The position numbers and the translations under genes were made by a program. From contig NZ_JOJL01000018.1 of assembly GCF_000721705.1 (NCBI RefSeq), forward strand, positions 59,892 to 123,891: a stretch of 64,000 nucleotides of DNA, in the 5' to 3' direction. The DNA comes from Actinoplanes subtropicus (GTDB lineage Bacteria; Actinomycetota; Actinomycetes; Mycobacteriales; Micromonosporaceae). The notes under the pieces were generated by a model. It was given only the letters and a program-made list of their open reading frames with translations. It was not told the origin of the DNA and did not search any database. Below, in pieces: positions 8,505 to 17,966 of the stretch. Position 1 is the stretch's first letter. The number at the start of each line of letters is the position of its first letter.

Positions 8505-9119
8505 GTGAAGCTCTACGCCGAGCGGCTCCCGACCGCCATCCGTCAACTGCTCACCGACCTCGCCGTGGTGGTCTGGGTCTACCTGTGGATCCGGGCCGGC
8601 CTCTGGGTGCACGACATGGTGGAGAAACTGGCCGTCCCCGGGCAGCGGCTGCAGTCCGCCGGCGGCGGCATCGCGGACAACCTGGCCGACGCCGGCGGCA
8701 AGATCAACCGAGTGCCGCTCGTGGGCGACCAACTGGTCAAGCCGTTCAACGGCGCCGCGTCGGCGGCCCGGGCGATCGCCGACGCCGGGCGGCAACAGCA
8801 GCAGCTCGTCCACCAGAGTTCTGTGGTCCTGGCGATCGTCGCGGTCGCGGTGCCGCTCGCGCTGGTCCTGTTCCTCTGGCTTCCGTTGCGGTTGCGCTGG
8901 ATGCGCCGGGCCGGGGTGGCTTCGGCCGTACGCGCGGAGCCGGCCGGGCGAGATCTGCTGGCCCTGCGGGCGCTGGCCGGGCAGCCGCTCGACGAGCTGA
9001 CCCGGCTCGGCCCGGACATCGCACAGAGCTGGCGCAACGGCGACGCCGAGGCGCTCGACGCGCTGGCCGCCCTCGAGCTCAGGCGGCTGGGCCTGACCGC
9101 GTCGGGTCGTCGCCGTTGA
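8505..9119 (+). CDS. Two-helix membrane protein, unknown function
   Basis: 204-aa protein with a transmembrane helix near the N-terminus (LTDLAVVVWVYLWIRAGLWV, about 15-34). A Gln/Gly-rich loop of about 80 residues follows, then a second hydrophobic helix (VVLAIVAVAVPLALVLFLWL, about 106-125) and a cytoplasmic C-terminal domain of about 75 residues. Actinomycetes carry many such uncharacterised proteins. The GTG start at 8505 lies 26 bp after zur. Its 3' end overlaps the convergent DUF6328-like gene by 41 bp. Confidence 0.65.
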   Translation: MKLYAERLPTAIRQLLTDLAVVVWVYLWIRAGLWVHDMVEKLAVPGQRLQSAGGGIADNLADAGGKINRVPLVGDQLVKPFNGAASAARAIADAGRQQQQLVHQSSVVLAIVAVAVPLALVLFLWLPLRLRWMRRAGVASAVRAEPAGRDLLALRALAGQPLDELTRLGPDIAQSWRNGDAEALDALAALELRRLGLTASGRRR

Positions 9120-9624
9120 GCGTCTCCTCCTCGAGCTCGTCGGCCTCGTCGATCCAGCCGTGCCGGTAGAGCGGGATCCCGGCCCAGAAGGTCAGGAACC
9201 ACAGCGCCGCGAGGGCCCCGAGCACGATCGCGACCGGGCGGCTGAGCAGGTAGTCGACGATCAGGAAGATGCTGCTGACCATCGCGACCAGCAGGAACGC
9301 CAGCCCGCCGGTGATCATCCGGTGCGCGTAGCGGACCAGTTCCGGCTTGCGGCCCTGCCGGAACAGCGCGCTGTGGAAGGCGACCGGCGAGATCAGCATG
9401 GCGGCCGCCCCGGCGGCGGCGAGCAGTGCGACCACGTACAGGTCGCGCTGCAGCACCGAGACGCGCGGGAACCCGTTGCTGAACGGCAGGGTGAGCAGGA
9501 AGGCGAACAGGATCTGCACGCCGGTCTGCGCCACCCGCAGCTCTTGGAGCAGGTCGGCGAAGTTGCGGTCCCACCGGTGCTTCTCGGTCTCGTTCGCGAG
9601 CCGGGGCCGTTTCTCCGGTCTCAT
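9079..9624 (-). CDS. DUF6328-like four-helix membrane protein
   Basis: 181-aa membrane protein with the signature LLQELRVAQTGVQILFAFLLTLPF near residues 25-48 that I associate with actinobacterial DUF6328 proteins. Four hydrophobic helices are visible, followed by an acidic cytoplasmic tail (DEADELEEETLNGDDP). Function is unknown; some relatives are loosely called antiporters without support. The ATG at 9624 overlaps the stop of the upstream alpha/beta-hydrolase gene (ATGA), so the two are coupled. Confidence 0.7.
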   Translation of the reverse strand: MRPEKRPRLANETEKHRWDRNFADLLQELRVAQTGVQILFAFLLTLPFSNGFPRVSVLQRDLYVVALLAAAGAAAMLISPVAFHSALFRQGRKPELVRYAHRMITGGLAFLLVAMVSSIFLIVDYLLSRPVAIVLGALAALWFLTFWAGIPLYRHGWIDEADELEEETLNGDDPTRSGPAA

Positions 9625-10442
9625 GCCGGCCGGATGCGGGCCAGCGCGCAGTCGGCGACCGACTCCGGCGCCTGCTCGGGCGCCCAGTGGCTGACCCCGC
9701 GCAACACCACCAGCTGGAAGTCGGCCTCGACCCAGTCCCGGGTGCGCAGCGCGGCGGTCCGGCCGACGACCGGGTCGTGGTCCGGCCAGATGTACGTGGT
9801 CGGCACGGTGATCACCCGCGCGCCGCCGAGGTCCGCGCCGGACAGGGCGCGGTACCAGTTCAGGCCGCCGGTCAGCCGGGCCGGGTCGGTGCGCATCGCG
9901 TCCACGTACAGCCGGGCGCGGTCGCCGATCGGGCGCAGCATCCCCTTGAGCACGGCGCCGCCGCCGGCCAGCAGGGTGCGCTCGGCGATCGGCGAGCGGA
10001 ACAGGAGGGTGTAGGCGAACCGGGCGCGCTGGGTCGGGCGTACCCGCAACGCCAGCTGCAGCGCCTTGGGGTGCGGGACGGAGATGGCGGTGAGCGTGCG
10101 GACCCGGGCCGGGTGCGTCGCGGCCAGCAGCCAGCCGATCTGCGCGCCCCAGTCGTGGCCGATCACGTGCGCCGACTCGATGTCGAGGGCGTCGAGCACG
10201 GCGACGGCGTCCGCGAGCGGCTCGGTGATCCGGTAGGCGGAGACCGCGTCGGGCCGCGCGCCGGACGAATATCCGCGCTGGTCCAGGGCGTACGTGCGCA
10301 GGCCGGCGGCGTGCAGCCGGGGCAGGATCGGATCGAACTCGCGGTGATCCTGCGGGAACCCGTGCAGCAGCAGCACCGGGTCGCCGTCCGCCGGCCCGCC
10401 CTCGTACACGTCGAAGGTGAGCCCCCGCGCCTTGATCTCCAT
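9621..10442 (-). CDS. Alpha/beta-hydrolase (epoxide-hydrolase-like)
   Basis: 273-aa alpha/beta-hydrolase. It has the oxyanion motif HGFPQD and the nucleophile elbow GHDWGAQ, with Asp as predicted nucleophile, which places it with epoxide hydrolases and dehalogenases rather than serine esterases. A C-terminal GVSHWAPEQAPE segment supplies the catalytic His. The N-terminal YALDQRGYSSGARP motif is typical of the group. ATG 10442 is preferred over the in-frame GTG 12 bp upstream because GGAGGAG is well spaced only for the ATG. The substrate is unknown. Confidence 0.8.
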   Translation of the reverse strand: MEIKARGLTFDVYEGGPADGDPVLLLHGFPQDHREFDPILPRLHAAGLRTYALDQRGYSSGARPDAVSAYRITEPLADAVAVLDALDIESAHVIGHDWGAQIGWLLAATHPARVRTLTAISVPHPKALQLALRVRPTQRARFAYTLLFRSPIAERTLLAGGGAVLKGMLRPIGDRARLYVDAMRTDPARLTGGLNWYRALSGADLGGARVITVPTTYIWPDHDPVVGRTAALRTRDWVEADFQLVVLRGVSHWAPEQAPESVADCALARIRPA

Positions 10443-10514
10443 GTTGTTGATCACTCCTCCGCTGTCGCACGCCTCCGACCAGTGTTAGCGTCATCGAAGC
10501 ACATGTAATCCGAC

Positions 10515-10597
10515 AGGGGAGCGCACAGCGCTGAGAGTGCGGGGTGACCCGCAGACCCTCGTACCTGATCTGGGTAATGCCAGCGCAGGAAGCTCGG
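10515..10597 (+). ncRNA. TPP riboswitch (THI element)
   Basis: The leader contains the diagnostic thiamin-pyrophosphate aptamer elements in order: CTGAGA at 10531-10536 inside a GC stem, ACCCGCAGACCC, ACCTGATCTGGGTAATGCCA at 10563-10582, then GCGCAGGAAGC. It lies about 75 bp upstream of ykoE, a thiamine-precursor transporter gene. Binding of TPP should lower expression of the downstream operon. Confidence 0.92.
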
Positions 10598-10639
10598 TCT
10601 TTTCTCCAGCCGCGCCGTGGCACACACGGCGCTGCGTCT

Positions 10640-10664
10640 CCTCCCGGTACCTAAAACTGGGAGG
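10640..10664 (+). promoter_or_regulatory. Hairpin that can hide the ykoE ribosome-binding site
   Basis: CCTCCC at 10640-10645 can pair perfectly with the Shine-Dalgarno GGGAGG at 10659-10664 (7 nt before the ykoE ATG), with a 13-nt loop. It follows the TPP aptamer directly. No U-rich terminator is seen in the leader. This argues for translational control by SD sequestration rather than premature termination. Confidence 0.65.
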
Positions 10665-10671
10665 TCAACTC

Positions 10672-11256
10672 ATGGCAACCACCAACACCAACCGATGGCG
10701 CACGATCGACATCGTGATCGCCTCGATCGTCGCGGTCGCGTTCGGCGTCATCTTCTGGGCGTGGGGCCTGCTCTGGAACGGGCCGCTCGCCGGCATCACC
10801 GAGCCGGTCCGCTGCGTGATCTACGGCATGTGGCTGGTCCCGGCCGTGCTCGGCGCGCTGATCGTGCGCAAGCCCGGGGCCGCCTTCTACACCCTCACCA
10901 TCGCCTCGCTCGTCTCGGTCGCGATCGGCACGAGCTGGGGGTGGACCCTGGTGGTCCAGGGCCCGCTGGAGGCGCTCGGCGCCGAGCTGATCTTCGCGGC
11001 GTTCGCCTACAAGCTGTACAACCTGCCAGTGGCCATGCTGGCCGGCGCCACCGCGGGCGTCGTCGCATCGGTCTACGACGCGTTCGTCTGGTACCCGGGC
11101 TACTCCTGGGCCACCTTCCGGATCCCGTACATCCTGGTCACCGCGGCATCGTCGCTGGTGATCGCCGGGATCGGCAGCGTGCTGCTGGTCCGCGCCCTGG
11201 CCCAGACCGGTGTGCTCGACCGCTTCCCGGCGGGCCGGGCGCGCGCGCTGGTCTGA
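10672..11256 (+). CDS. ykoE: ECF transporter S component for thiamine precursor (YkoE)
   Basis: 194-aa membrane protein of about five to six helices, the substrate-binding component of the YkoEDC energy-coupling-factor transporter. The family is thought to import thiamine or its hydroxymethylpyrimidine moiety. The N-terminal WRTIDIVIASIVAVAFGVIFWAWG and the aromatic FVWYPGYSWATFRIPYIL segment are typical of YkoE. The ATG at 10672 has GGGAGG 7 nt upstream. The TPP riboswitch upstream confirms the link to thiamine. Confidence 0.9.
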   Translation: MATTNTNRWRTIDIVIASIVAVAFGVIFWAWGLLWNGPLAGITEPVRCVIYGMWLVPAVLGALIVRKPGAAFYTLTIASLVSVAIGTSWGWTLVVQGPLEALGAELIFAAFAYKLYNLPVAMLAGATAGVVASVYDAFVWYPGYSWATFRIPYILVTAASSLVIAGIGSVLLVRALAQTGVLDRFPAGRARALV

Positions 11257-11276
11257 TTCCTGGTTGCATCTGAATC

Positions 11277-12754
<1,478 letters not shown>

Positions 12755-12758
<4 letters not shown>

Positions 12759-13540
12759 GCTTCGCCCTGCAACCGGTCGCCGATCCGGCCGCGCCGCTGG
12801 CCCGGCGCAACCCGGTCGCGAAGTTCGCCGCCGCGCTGCTGTTCGCGCTGCCGCTGGTCACCACGCTGGACCCGCTCACCCCGGCGCTCGCGCTGGCCGT
12901 CGAGCTGACCGTGCTGCCCCTGTTCGGCGTCCGGTACGCGGTGCTGGCCCGGCGTGCCTGGCCGCTGCTGCTGGCGGCCGCGAGCGTGCTCGTCACCCTG
13001 GTGCTGTTCGCGGCCGATCGCTCCGGCCGGCTGCTGGTCGACCTCGGGCCGTTCGCCATCACCAGCGGCGTGCTGGTCACCGCGCTCGGGCTGGTGCTGC
13101 GGCTGTTCGCGATCGCGCTGCCCGGCGTAATCGTCTTCGCCACCACCGACCCCACCGACCTGGCCGACGCGCTCGTGCAGAACGCCAAGGCGCCGGCCCG
13201 GTTCGCGGTCGGCGCGCTGGCCGCGTTCCGGCTGCTGCCGCTGCTCGGGGCCGAGTGGCAGATGCTGACCCTGGCCCGGCGGGCGCGCGGCGTGGACACC
13301 GGGATCCGCGGGTTCCCGGCGATCGCCTTCGCGCTGCTCGTGGGCGCGTTGCGGCGCGGCACCCGGCTCGCGGTGGCGATGGACGCGCGCGGCTTCGATT
13401 CGGCCGTTCCCCGTACGTACGCAAGAAGGCAGGTTTTTTCGAAGGGCGACTGGTTGCTGATCGTGGGCGCGGTCGTCCTGACCGCCGCCGTGCTCGCGAC
13501 CACGGTGCTGACCGGCCAGTTTCGACCGATCACCGCATAG
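12755..13540 (+). CDS. ykoC: ECF transporter T component (YkoC)
   Basis: 261-aa transmembrane coupling subunit of the YkoEDC transporter. It has about five hydrophobic helices and the two EcfT coupling-helix motifs with Ala-Arg-Gly/Gly signatures (LARRARGVDTG near 170 and AMDARGFDS near 210) that dock onto the ATPase domains. The GTG at 12755 overlaps the ykoD stop by 4 bp. Confidence 0.88.
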
Positions 13541-13556
13541 TCCCTAGGCTGTCCGG

Positions 13557-14486
13557 GTGCCTCGCCCCAGCCTGCAGTCGATGCTGACCGACGCGCGAAG
13601 CGGGGTGCTGCTGTTCGGCATCACCCCGCCGCGCCGGAGCGCCACCCAGGAGCGGATCAAGGAGATCGTGGCGGTCACCCTCGGGCGACTGTCCGCTCTG
13701 GATCTCGACGGCCTGATCCTGTACGACATCGCCGACGAGTCGGACCGGAACGCGGCCGACCGCCCGTTCCCGTATCTGCCGACCCTCGACCCGGCGGTGT
13801 TCCACGCGGAGCACCTCGGCGACTGGGAGCGGCCGGCGATCATCTACCGCTGCGTCGGCAAGTACGACGAGGACGAGTTGCGCACCTGGCTGGCCGGCGT
13901 CGACCCGGGCCGGGTGCTGAGCGTCTTCGTCGGCGCCTCGGCCGGCGACCAGCCGGTGCGCACCGACCTGCGCCGCGCCCAGCAGCTGCGCGCGGAGATC
14001 CGCCCCGAGCTACCGCTGGGCGCCGTGGTGATCAGCGAGCGGCACGCCCGCTCCGGCGACGAGCACCGGCGCATGCTGGCCAAGCAGGAGCGCGGGTGCG
14101 GCTTCTTCGTCTCCCAGGTGATCTACGACGTGGGCGGGACGAAGAACCTGATCTCCGACTACTTCTACGCCTGCCGGGAGCTGGGCCTCCCGCCCCGCCC
14201 GATGATCTTCACGCTGTCGCTGTGCGGCTCGGAGAAGACGCTGGAGTTCCTCAAGTGGCTGGGCGTGGACGTGCCGCGCTGGATGGCGAATGCCCTGCGC
14301 CACTCGGCCGACCCGCTGGAGGAGTCCTACCGGGAGTGCCTCGGCATCGCCCGCGACCTGCGGGCGTTCTGCGAGCGGCTGGGCATGCCGTACGGCTTCC
14401 ACGTGGAGAGCGTCTCGATCCGCAAGGCCGAGATCGAGGGTGCGACCCGGCTGGCCGCGGAGATCGGCACCCTGCTGCGCGGCTAG
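13557..14486 (+). CDS. Methylenetetrahydrofolate reductase-like protein
   Basis: 309-aa TIM-barrel protein of the MTHFR superfamily. It starts with LLFGITPPRRSAT (the family usually has FEFFPPK here) and carries IYDIADESDRN, SVFVGAS, GCGFFVSQVIYD and GFHVESVSIRKAEIEGA. The clan reduces methylene-THF to methyl-THF with FAD. This divergent version is shorter in motif conservation than canonical MetF, so its substrate is uncertain. It starts with GTG 16 bp after ykoC, suggesting membership of the TPP-riboswitch operon. Its stop overlaps the convergent aldo/keto-reductase gene by 4 bp. Confidence 0.65.
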   Translation: MPRPSLQSMLTDARSGVLLFGITPPRRSATQERIKEIVAVTLGRLSALDLDGLILYDIADESDRNAADRPFPYLPTLDPAVFHAEHLGDWERPAIIYRCVGKYDEDELRTWLAGVDPGRVLSVFVGASAGDQPVRTDLRRAQQLRAEIRPELPLGAVVISERHARSGDEHRRMLAKQERGCGFFVSQVIYDVGGTKNLISDYFYACRELGLPPRPMIFTLSLCGSEKTLEFLKWLGVDVPRWMANALRHSADPLEESYRECLGIARDLRAFCERLGMPYGFHVESVSIRKAEIEGATRLAAEIGTLLRG

Positions 14487-15367
14487 GCGGCGGGTTGCAG
14501 TGAAGATAGATCGTCGGCGGTCAGCCGCACGGCGCCGGCCGCGATGTTGTCCCGCAGGTGCTCCTCACGCCCGGTCCCCGGGATGGCGAGCACGTGCGGC
14601 CCCTGATGCAGCGTCCACGCCAACCGCACCTGTTGCGGCGTGATCCCGTGCCGGGCGGCGACCCGCGCGACCGCCTCGTCGTGCTCCCCGCTCGGCCCGG
14701 CCTCACGCCCCGCCCCCGCGATGGCGAAGAAGGGCACGAACGCTATTCCCCGCTCGCCGCACACGCGTAACAGTTCGGCGTTACGCCGCAGATCAAGCGA
14801 GAAACTGTTCTGCACACAGGCGACCGGCGCGATGGCCGCGGCCTCATCCAGTTGCTCGAGCCGCACCGCGGAGAGCCCGAGGTGCCGAATGAGCCCCTCG
14901 TCCCGCATTTCCGCCAGGGCCGCGAACCGTTCCCCGATCGAGTCGGTCCCCCGGAAGACCCGCAGATTCACCAGATCCAGGCAGTCCACCCCGAGCCGCC
15001 GCAGATTCTCCTCGACCTGATACCGCAACTGCGCGGCCGTCCGAGCCTCACCCCAGGCACCATCCGGCAGGACTCCCGGCCCGACCTTGGTGCCGATCAA
15101 AACCTTTCCCGCGTACGGGTGGAGCGCGCGCCGAATGAGCTCGGTCGCATACCGAACGGGCCCGTCCCCCAACCCGAGAATCCCCCCGGGCGAGAAGTAG
15201 AAAGCCGCGGTGTCAATGTGGTCGACCCCCAGGTCAACCGCACGCCGCAAGACACGAATCGCATTGTCGCCATCCGGATCCACGGTGAGCCGCATCGACC
15301 CAAACCCCATCCGGTTGACAGCTCGATCCCCAAGCAGCCAGGTCCCCGCAGCCGACGCCTCAAGCAC
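14483..15367 (-). CDS. Aldo/keto reductase with altered tetrad
   Basis: 294-aa (alpha/beta)8 NADPH-dependent oxidoreductase. Two of the catalytic residues are visible: Asp and Tyr in HIDTAAFYFSPGG, Lys in LIGTKVG. At the position of the fourth residue, where most AKRs have HWP, this protein reads LVNLRVF, so the His is replaced by Asn. This occurs in a recognised AKR subgroup and may alter carbonyl activation. The cofactor-binding loop IPGTGREEHLRDNI is normal. The GTG start at 15367 is the furthest upstream; a later in-frame start is possible. The substrate is unknown. Confidence 0.8.
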   Translation of the reverse strand: MLEASAAGTWLLGDRAVNRMGFGSMRLTVDPDGDNAIRVLRRAVDLGVDHIDTAAFYFSPGGILGLGDGPVRYATELIRRALHPYAGKVLIGTKVGPGVLPDGAWGEARTAAQLRYQVEENLRRLGVDCLDLVNLRVFRGTDSIGERFAALAEMRDEGLIRHLGLSAVRLEQLDEAAAIAPVACVQNSFSLDLRRNAELLRVCGERGIAFVPFFAIAGAGREAGPSGEHDEAVARVAARHGITPQQVRLAWTLHQGPHVLAIPGTGREEHLRDNIAAGAVRLTADDLSSLQPAA

Positions 15368-15393
15368 CGCAGCACACTACATCGCCCGCGCGA

Positions 15394-15819
15394 TCAGTTG
15401 ATCGACCCCGGCTCCGCCAGCCACCTGACCTTCTGCCCGGTAACCGCCGCGACCCGTACGAAGTCATGGTCGTAGTGCAGCAGCGTCAGCCCGTGCGCCT
15501 CCGCGGTAGCAGCGACGAGCAGATCAACCGGGCTGGCCGAACGATGCGTTCCGCGTGTCGTCATGCCCTCCTGAACGCCCTGGGCGCGCTGGACGGCCCT
15601 GTCCGGCATGACCACCCAGCAGTAGGAGCGCCGAAACACCGACTCGATCGCCTGACGATCCGTCATCGACTGGGCACCGCGCAGGACCTCCAACTCGGTG
15701 AGCGGGCAGACCGAGAGGACGCCGGCGCCGATCGCCTCCCGCCATGTCGCGCGCAATTCGCTATCGCGCACGAGACGGACGAAGGCGCTCGTGTCGACCA
15801 GGAAGCCGTTGGTCCTCAT
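15394..15819 (-). CDS. vapC: VapC-type PIN-domain toxin
   Basis: 141-aa PIN-domain ribonuclease, predicted toxin of a type II toxin-antitoxin pair. The acidic metal-binding residues are in place: D9 in LVDTSAF, Glu in LTELEVLRG, Asp in SPVDLLVAATA and Asp in HYDHDF. Relatives cleave tRNA or rRNA. The GTP-independent Mg2+ site is intact, so it should be active. ATG 15819 overlaps the antitoxin stop by 4 bp, the classical antitoxin-toxin order. Confidence 0.85.
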   Translation of the reverse strand: MRTNGFLVDTSAFVRLVRDSELRATWREAIGAGVLSVCPLTELEVLRGAQSMTDRQAIESVFRRSYCWVVMPDRAVQRAQGVQEGMTTRGTHRSASPVDLLVAATAEAHGLTLLHYDHDFVRVAAVTGQKVRWLAEPGSIN

Positions 15820-16025
15820 CGGCGATAGTTCCGCTTGTCGAGCAGTTCATCGAACATGCCCGTCTCGGCCATGGCCACGAGCTCGTCGAAGGCCTCGAGT
15901 CGCCGCCGACGTTGATCGAACTCGCGAAGCGCCGCGTTGACCGTTTCCTCCCGGCCGGTGGTGCCGAGGTGTTTCGCGGCGCCCGCCAGCGCGTCGTCAT
16001 CCAGGTTGATGAGAACCTCGCTCAT
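15816..16025 (-). CDS. vapB: VapB-type antitoxin
   Basis: 69-aa antitoxin from ATG 16025. The N-terminal MSEVLINLDDDALAGAAKHL reads like a ribbon-helix-helix DNA-binding domain. The C-terminal charged helix (RRRRLEAFDELVAMAETGMF) should wrap the toxin. GGAGG lies 5 nt before this ATG. A second possible start at 16076 would add 17 residues and sits 6 nt behind a TAGGCT -10-like hexamer, so a leaderless longer form is possible. It is coupled to vapC by a 4-bp overlap. Confidence 0.8.
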   Translation of the reverse strand: MSEVLINLDDDALAGAAKHLGTTGREETVNAALREFDQRRRRLEAFDELVAMAETGMFDELLDKRNYRR

Positions 16026-16058
16026 GGACGCCTCCGCCGGTCCGCCGGCATCTTCAAG

Positions 16059-16077
16059 CATGACGTCAGTTGTCATG
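16059..16077. promoter_or_regulatory. CATGAC-N7-GTCATG palindrome upstream of vapB
   Basis: Perfect 6-bp inverted arms separated by 7 bp, placed 34 bp before the chosen vapB start and immediately beside the ACTAGCCTAGT element. VapB/VapC complexes usually bind such palindromes to repress their own promoter, so this is the likely operator. It overlaps the alternative ATG at 16076. Confidence 0.6.
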
Positions 16078-16079
16078 AG

Positions 16080-16090
16080 ACTAGCCTAGT
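16080..16090. promoter_or_regulatory. ACTAGCCTAGT element, probable vapBC promoter -10 region
   Basis: Identical 11-mer to the one at 1759-1769. On the minus strand it contains TAGGCT, matching TANNNT, with the ATG at 16076 six nucleotides downstream, as in leaderless actinobacterial promoters. Confidence 0.4.
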
Positions 16091-16226
16091 CACGTGCCGG
16101 CGAGGGCCGCAATACAGGTGAAGACCAAAACCTGAGGTGGGGATCAGAACCTGTTTCGGCCATGCGGGAAGGGCAACGCCGGGGAAGGCTTGCCGAGCAC
16201 CCCGGCGAGGCTGGAACGATGGGGGC

Positions 16227-16520
16227 ATGCTGGTTGCCTTTTCCGTGACGCCGATCGGTGTGGGTGAGTCGGTGGGAGACCTCGTCGCCGAGGCGGTGCG
16301 GGTCGTGCGCGCCTCCGGCCTGCCCAACCGGACCGACGCCATGTTCACCACGATCGAGGGCGAGTGGGACGAGTGCTTCGCCGTCGTCAAGCAGGCCGTC
16401 GAGGCCGTGGCCGCGGGCGGCGCCCGGGTCAGCCTGTCGCTCAAGGCCGACGTGCGGCCCGGCGTCACCGACGCGCTCACCGCCAAGGTCGCACACATCG
16501 AACGGGCGCTGCAGGAGTGA
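16227..16520 (+). CDS. MTH1187/YkoF-family thiamine-binding protein
   Basis: 97-aa ferredoxin-like protein of the thiamine-binding (UPF0045, MTH1187/YqgV-like) family. It opens with [20 protein letters not shown], has the [22 protein letters not shown] helix, and ends [11 protein letters not shown]. Members bind thiamine or its HMP part in the cytosol; they are not enzymes as far as known. The ATG at 16227 is preferred over a longer in-frame start because family homology begins there. It overlaps the downstream HAD gene by 4 bp (GTGA), which hints at a shared job in thiamine metabolism. Confidence 0.8.
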   Translation: MLVAFSVTPIGVGESVGDLVAEAVRVVRASGLPNRTDAMFTTIEGEWDECFAVVKQAVEAVAAGGARVSLSLKADVRPGVTDALTAKVAHIERALQE

Positions 16521-17191
16521 GACGCCTGGTCATGTGGGACGTCGACTGCACCCTGCTGCGCGGCGGCGGGCTGGCCGGCCGGGCCTGGAAGGCGGCGTTC
16601 ACCGAGATCACCGGGCTGGAGTGGCTGGCCGATCCGGTTTTCGGCGGGCGCACCGACATGGACATCTGCGCCGAGGTCTTCGCCGCGCACGGCGTCACCG
16701 ACTGCACGCCCGAGCGGTTCTTCACCCGATACATAGAACATGTCACGAAAAATCGGCATGAGTTCGGGCAGTACGGGGCGCTCATGCCGGGCGTGCGCGC
16801 GGTGCTCAGCCGGCTCGGCGACAACCCGAACGTGGTGCAGACGCTCGTGACCGGCAACGTGCCCGAGGTGGCACTGGCCAAGGTGGCCGCCTTCGACCTC
16901 ACGGACGTCTTCGACGCCGAGGTCGGCGGCTACGGCACCGACGACGCCGTCCGGGCCACCCTGGTGCGGCGCAGCCTGGAGCGGGCCGAGGCGAAGTACG
17001 GCGAGCGCTTCGCCCCGGTCGTCGTCGGCGACACCGTGCACGACGTGACGGCGGCGCTGGCCAACGACGCCTACGCGGTCGGCGTGGCCACCGGCTCGAC
17101 CAAGATGGCCGACCTGGTGCTCGCCGGCGCGCACGCGGTGCTGCCGGATCTCTCCGACGTGGAGGCTACGGTGCGGATTCTGACCCTTTAG
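16517..17191 (+). CDS. HAD-superfamily phosphatase
   Basis: 224-aa haloacid-dehalogenase-type hydrolase. Motif I is MWDVDCTLL with nucleophile D8 and acid/base D10. A helical cap follows (about 15-90), then motif II LVTGN, a Lys in EAKYGERF, and motif [12 protein letters not shown]. It resembles phosphoglycolate-phosphatase-like HADs. Coupling to the thiamine-binding protein gene suggests a thiamine- or HMP-phosphate substrate, but this is inference. The GTG at 16517 overlaps the upstream stop. The last 26 bp overlap convergent uppS. Confidence 0.8.
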   Translation: MRRLVMWDVDCTLLRGGGLAGRAWKAAFTEITGLEWLADPVFGGRTDMDICAEVFAAHGVTDCTPERFFTRYIEHVTKNRHEFGQYGALMPGVRAVLSRLGDNPNVVQTLVTGNVPEVALAKVAAFDLTDVFDAEVGGYGTDDAVRATLVRRSLERAEAKYGERFAPVVVGDTVHDVTAALANDAYAVGVATGSTKMADLVLAGAHAVLPDLSDVEATVRILTL

Positions 17192-17966
17192 GGGGCGCCA
17201 CCGGGTTGGGCAGGGCCCCGCCGAAGCGGCGGTCGCGCCCGGCGTAGAGCTCGCACGCGTACCAGAGGTGGCGGCGGTCGAAATCGGGCCAGAGGGTGTC
17301 GAGGAAGACCATTTCCGCATACGCCGACTGCCACAGCAGGAAGTTGGACGTGCGCTGCTCGCCGGACGGGCGCAGGAACAGATCCACCTCGGGTACCTCG
17401 GGATGGTACAGGTATTTCGCGATCGTCTTCTCGTTGACCTTGTCGGGGTTGAGCTTGCCGGCCGCCACGTCCCGGGCGATGGCCGCGGTCGCGTCGGCGA
17501 TCTCGGCCTGGCCGCCGTAGTTCACGCAGAACTGCAGGGTGAGCGTGCTGTTGCGGCGGGACATCTGCTCGGCGGTCTGCAGCTCCTGGATCACGCTCTT
17601 CCACAGCCGCCCGGCCCGGCCCGACCAGACCACCCGCACGCCGAGGTCGACCAGCTGGTCCCGGCGGCGCCGGATGACATCCCGGTTGAAGCCCATCAGG
17701 AAGCGCACCTCTTCGGGCGATCGCTTCCAGTTCTCGGTGGAGAACGCGTACGCCGAAAGGTAGGGAATGCCCAGCTCGATCGCGCCCTCGATGGTGTCGA
17801 AGAGCGAATACTCCCCCTGCTCGTGGCCCTTGGTACGAGAGAGCCCGCGCTCCTTGGCCCACCGCCCGTTGCCGTCCATCACGAGCGCGACGTGGCGCGG
17901 CAGCGACCCCTTGGGCAGCTCGGGCGGGCGGGCCCCGGACAGGTGCGGGGTGGGCGGACGCGGCAT
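17166..17966 (-). CDS. uppS: Polyprenyl diphosphate synthase (UppS family)
   Basis: 266-aa cis-prenyltransferase making the polyprenyl (decaprenyl/undecaprenyl) diphosphate lipid carrier for cell-wall synthesis. It shows VMDGNGRWA with the catalytic Asp, [23 protein letters not shown], the C-terminal [21 protein letters not shown] diphosphate-binding block and FLDTLWPDF. The start is ATG 17966, sharing one base with the recO stop (TGATG). In mycobacteria uppS follows recO in the same way. Whether it is the Z,E- or all-Z-type chain enzyme cannot be told. Confidence 0.93.
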   Translation of the reverse strand: MPRPPTPHLSGARPPELPKGSLPRHVALVMDGNGRWAKERGLSRTKGHEQGEYSLFDTIEGAIELGIPYLSAYAFSTENWKRSPEEVRFLMGFNRDVIRRRRDQLVDLGVRVVWSGRAGRLWKSVIQELQTAEQMSRRNSTLTLQFCVNYGGQAEIADATAAIARDVAAGKLNPDKVNEKTIAKYLYHPEVPEVDLFLRPSGEQRTSNFLLWQSAYAEMVFLDTLWPDFDRRHLWYACELYAGRDRRFGGALPNPVAPPKGSESAP

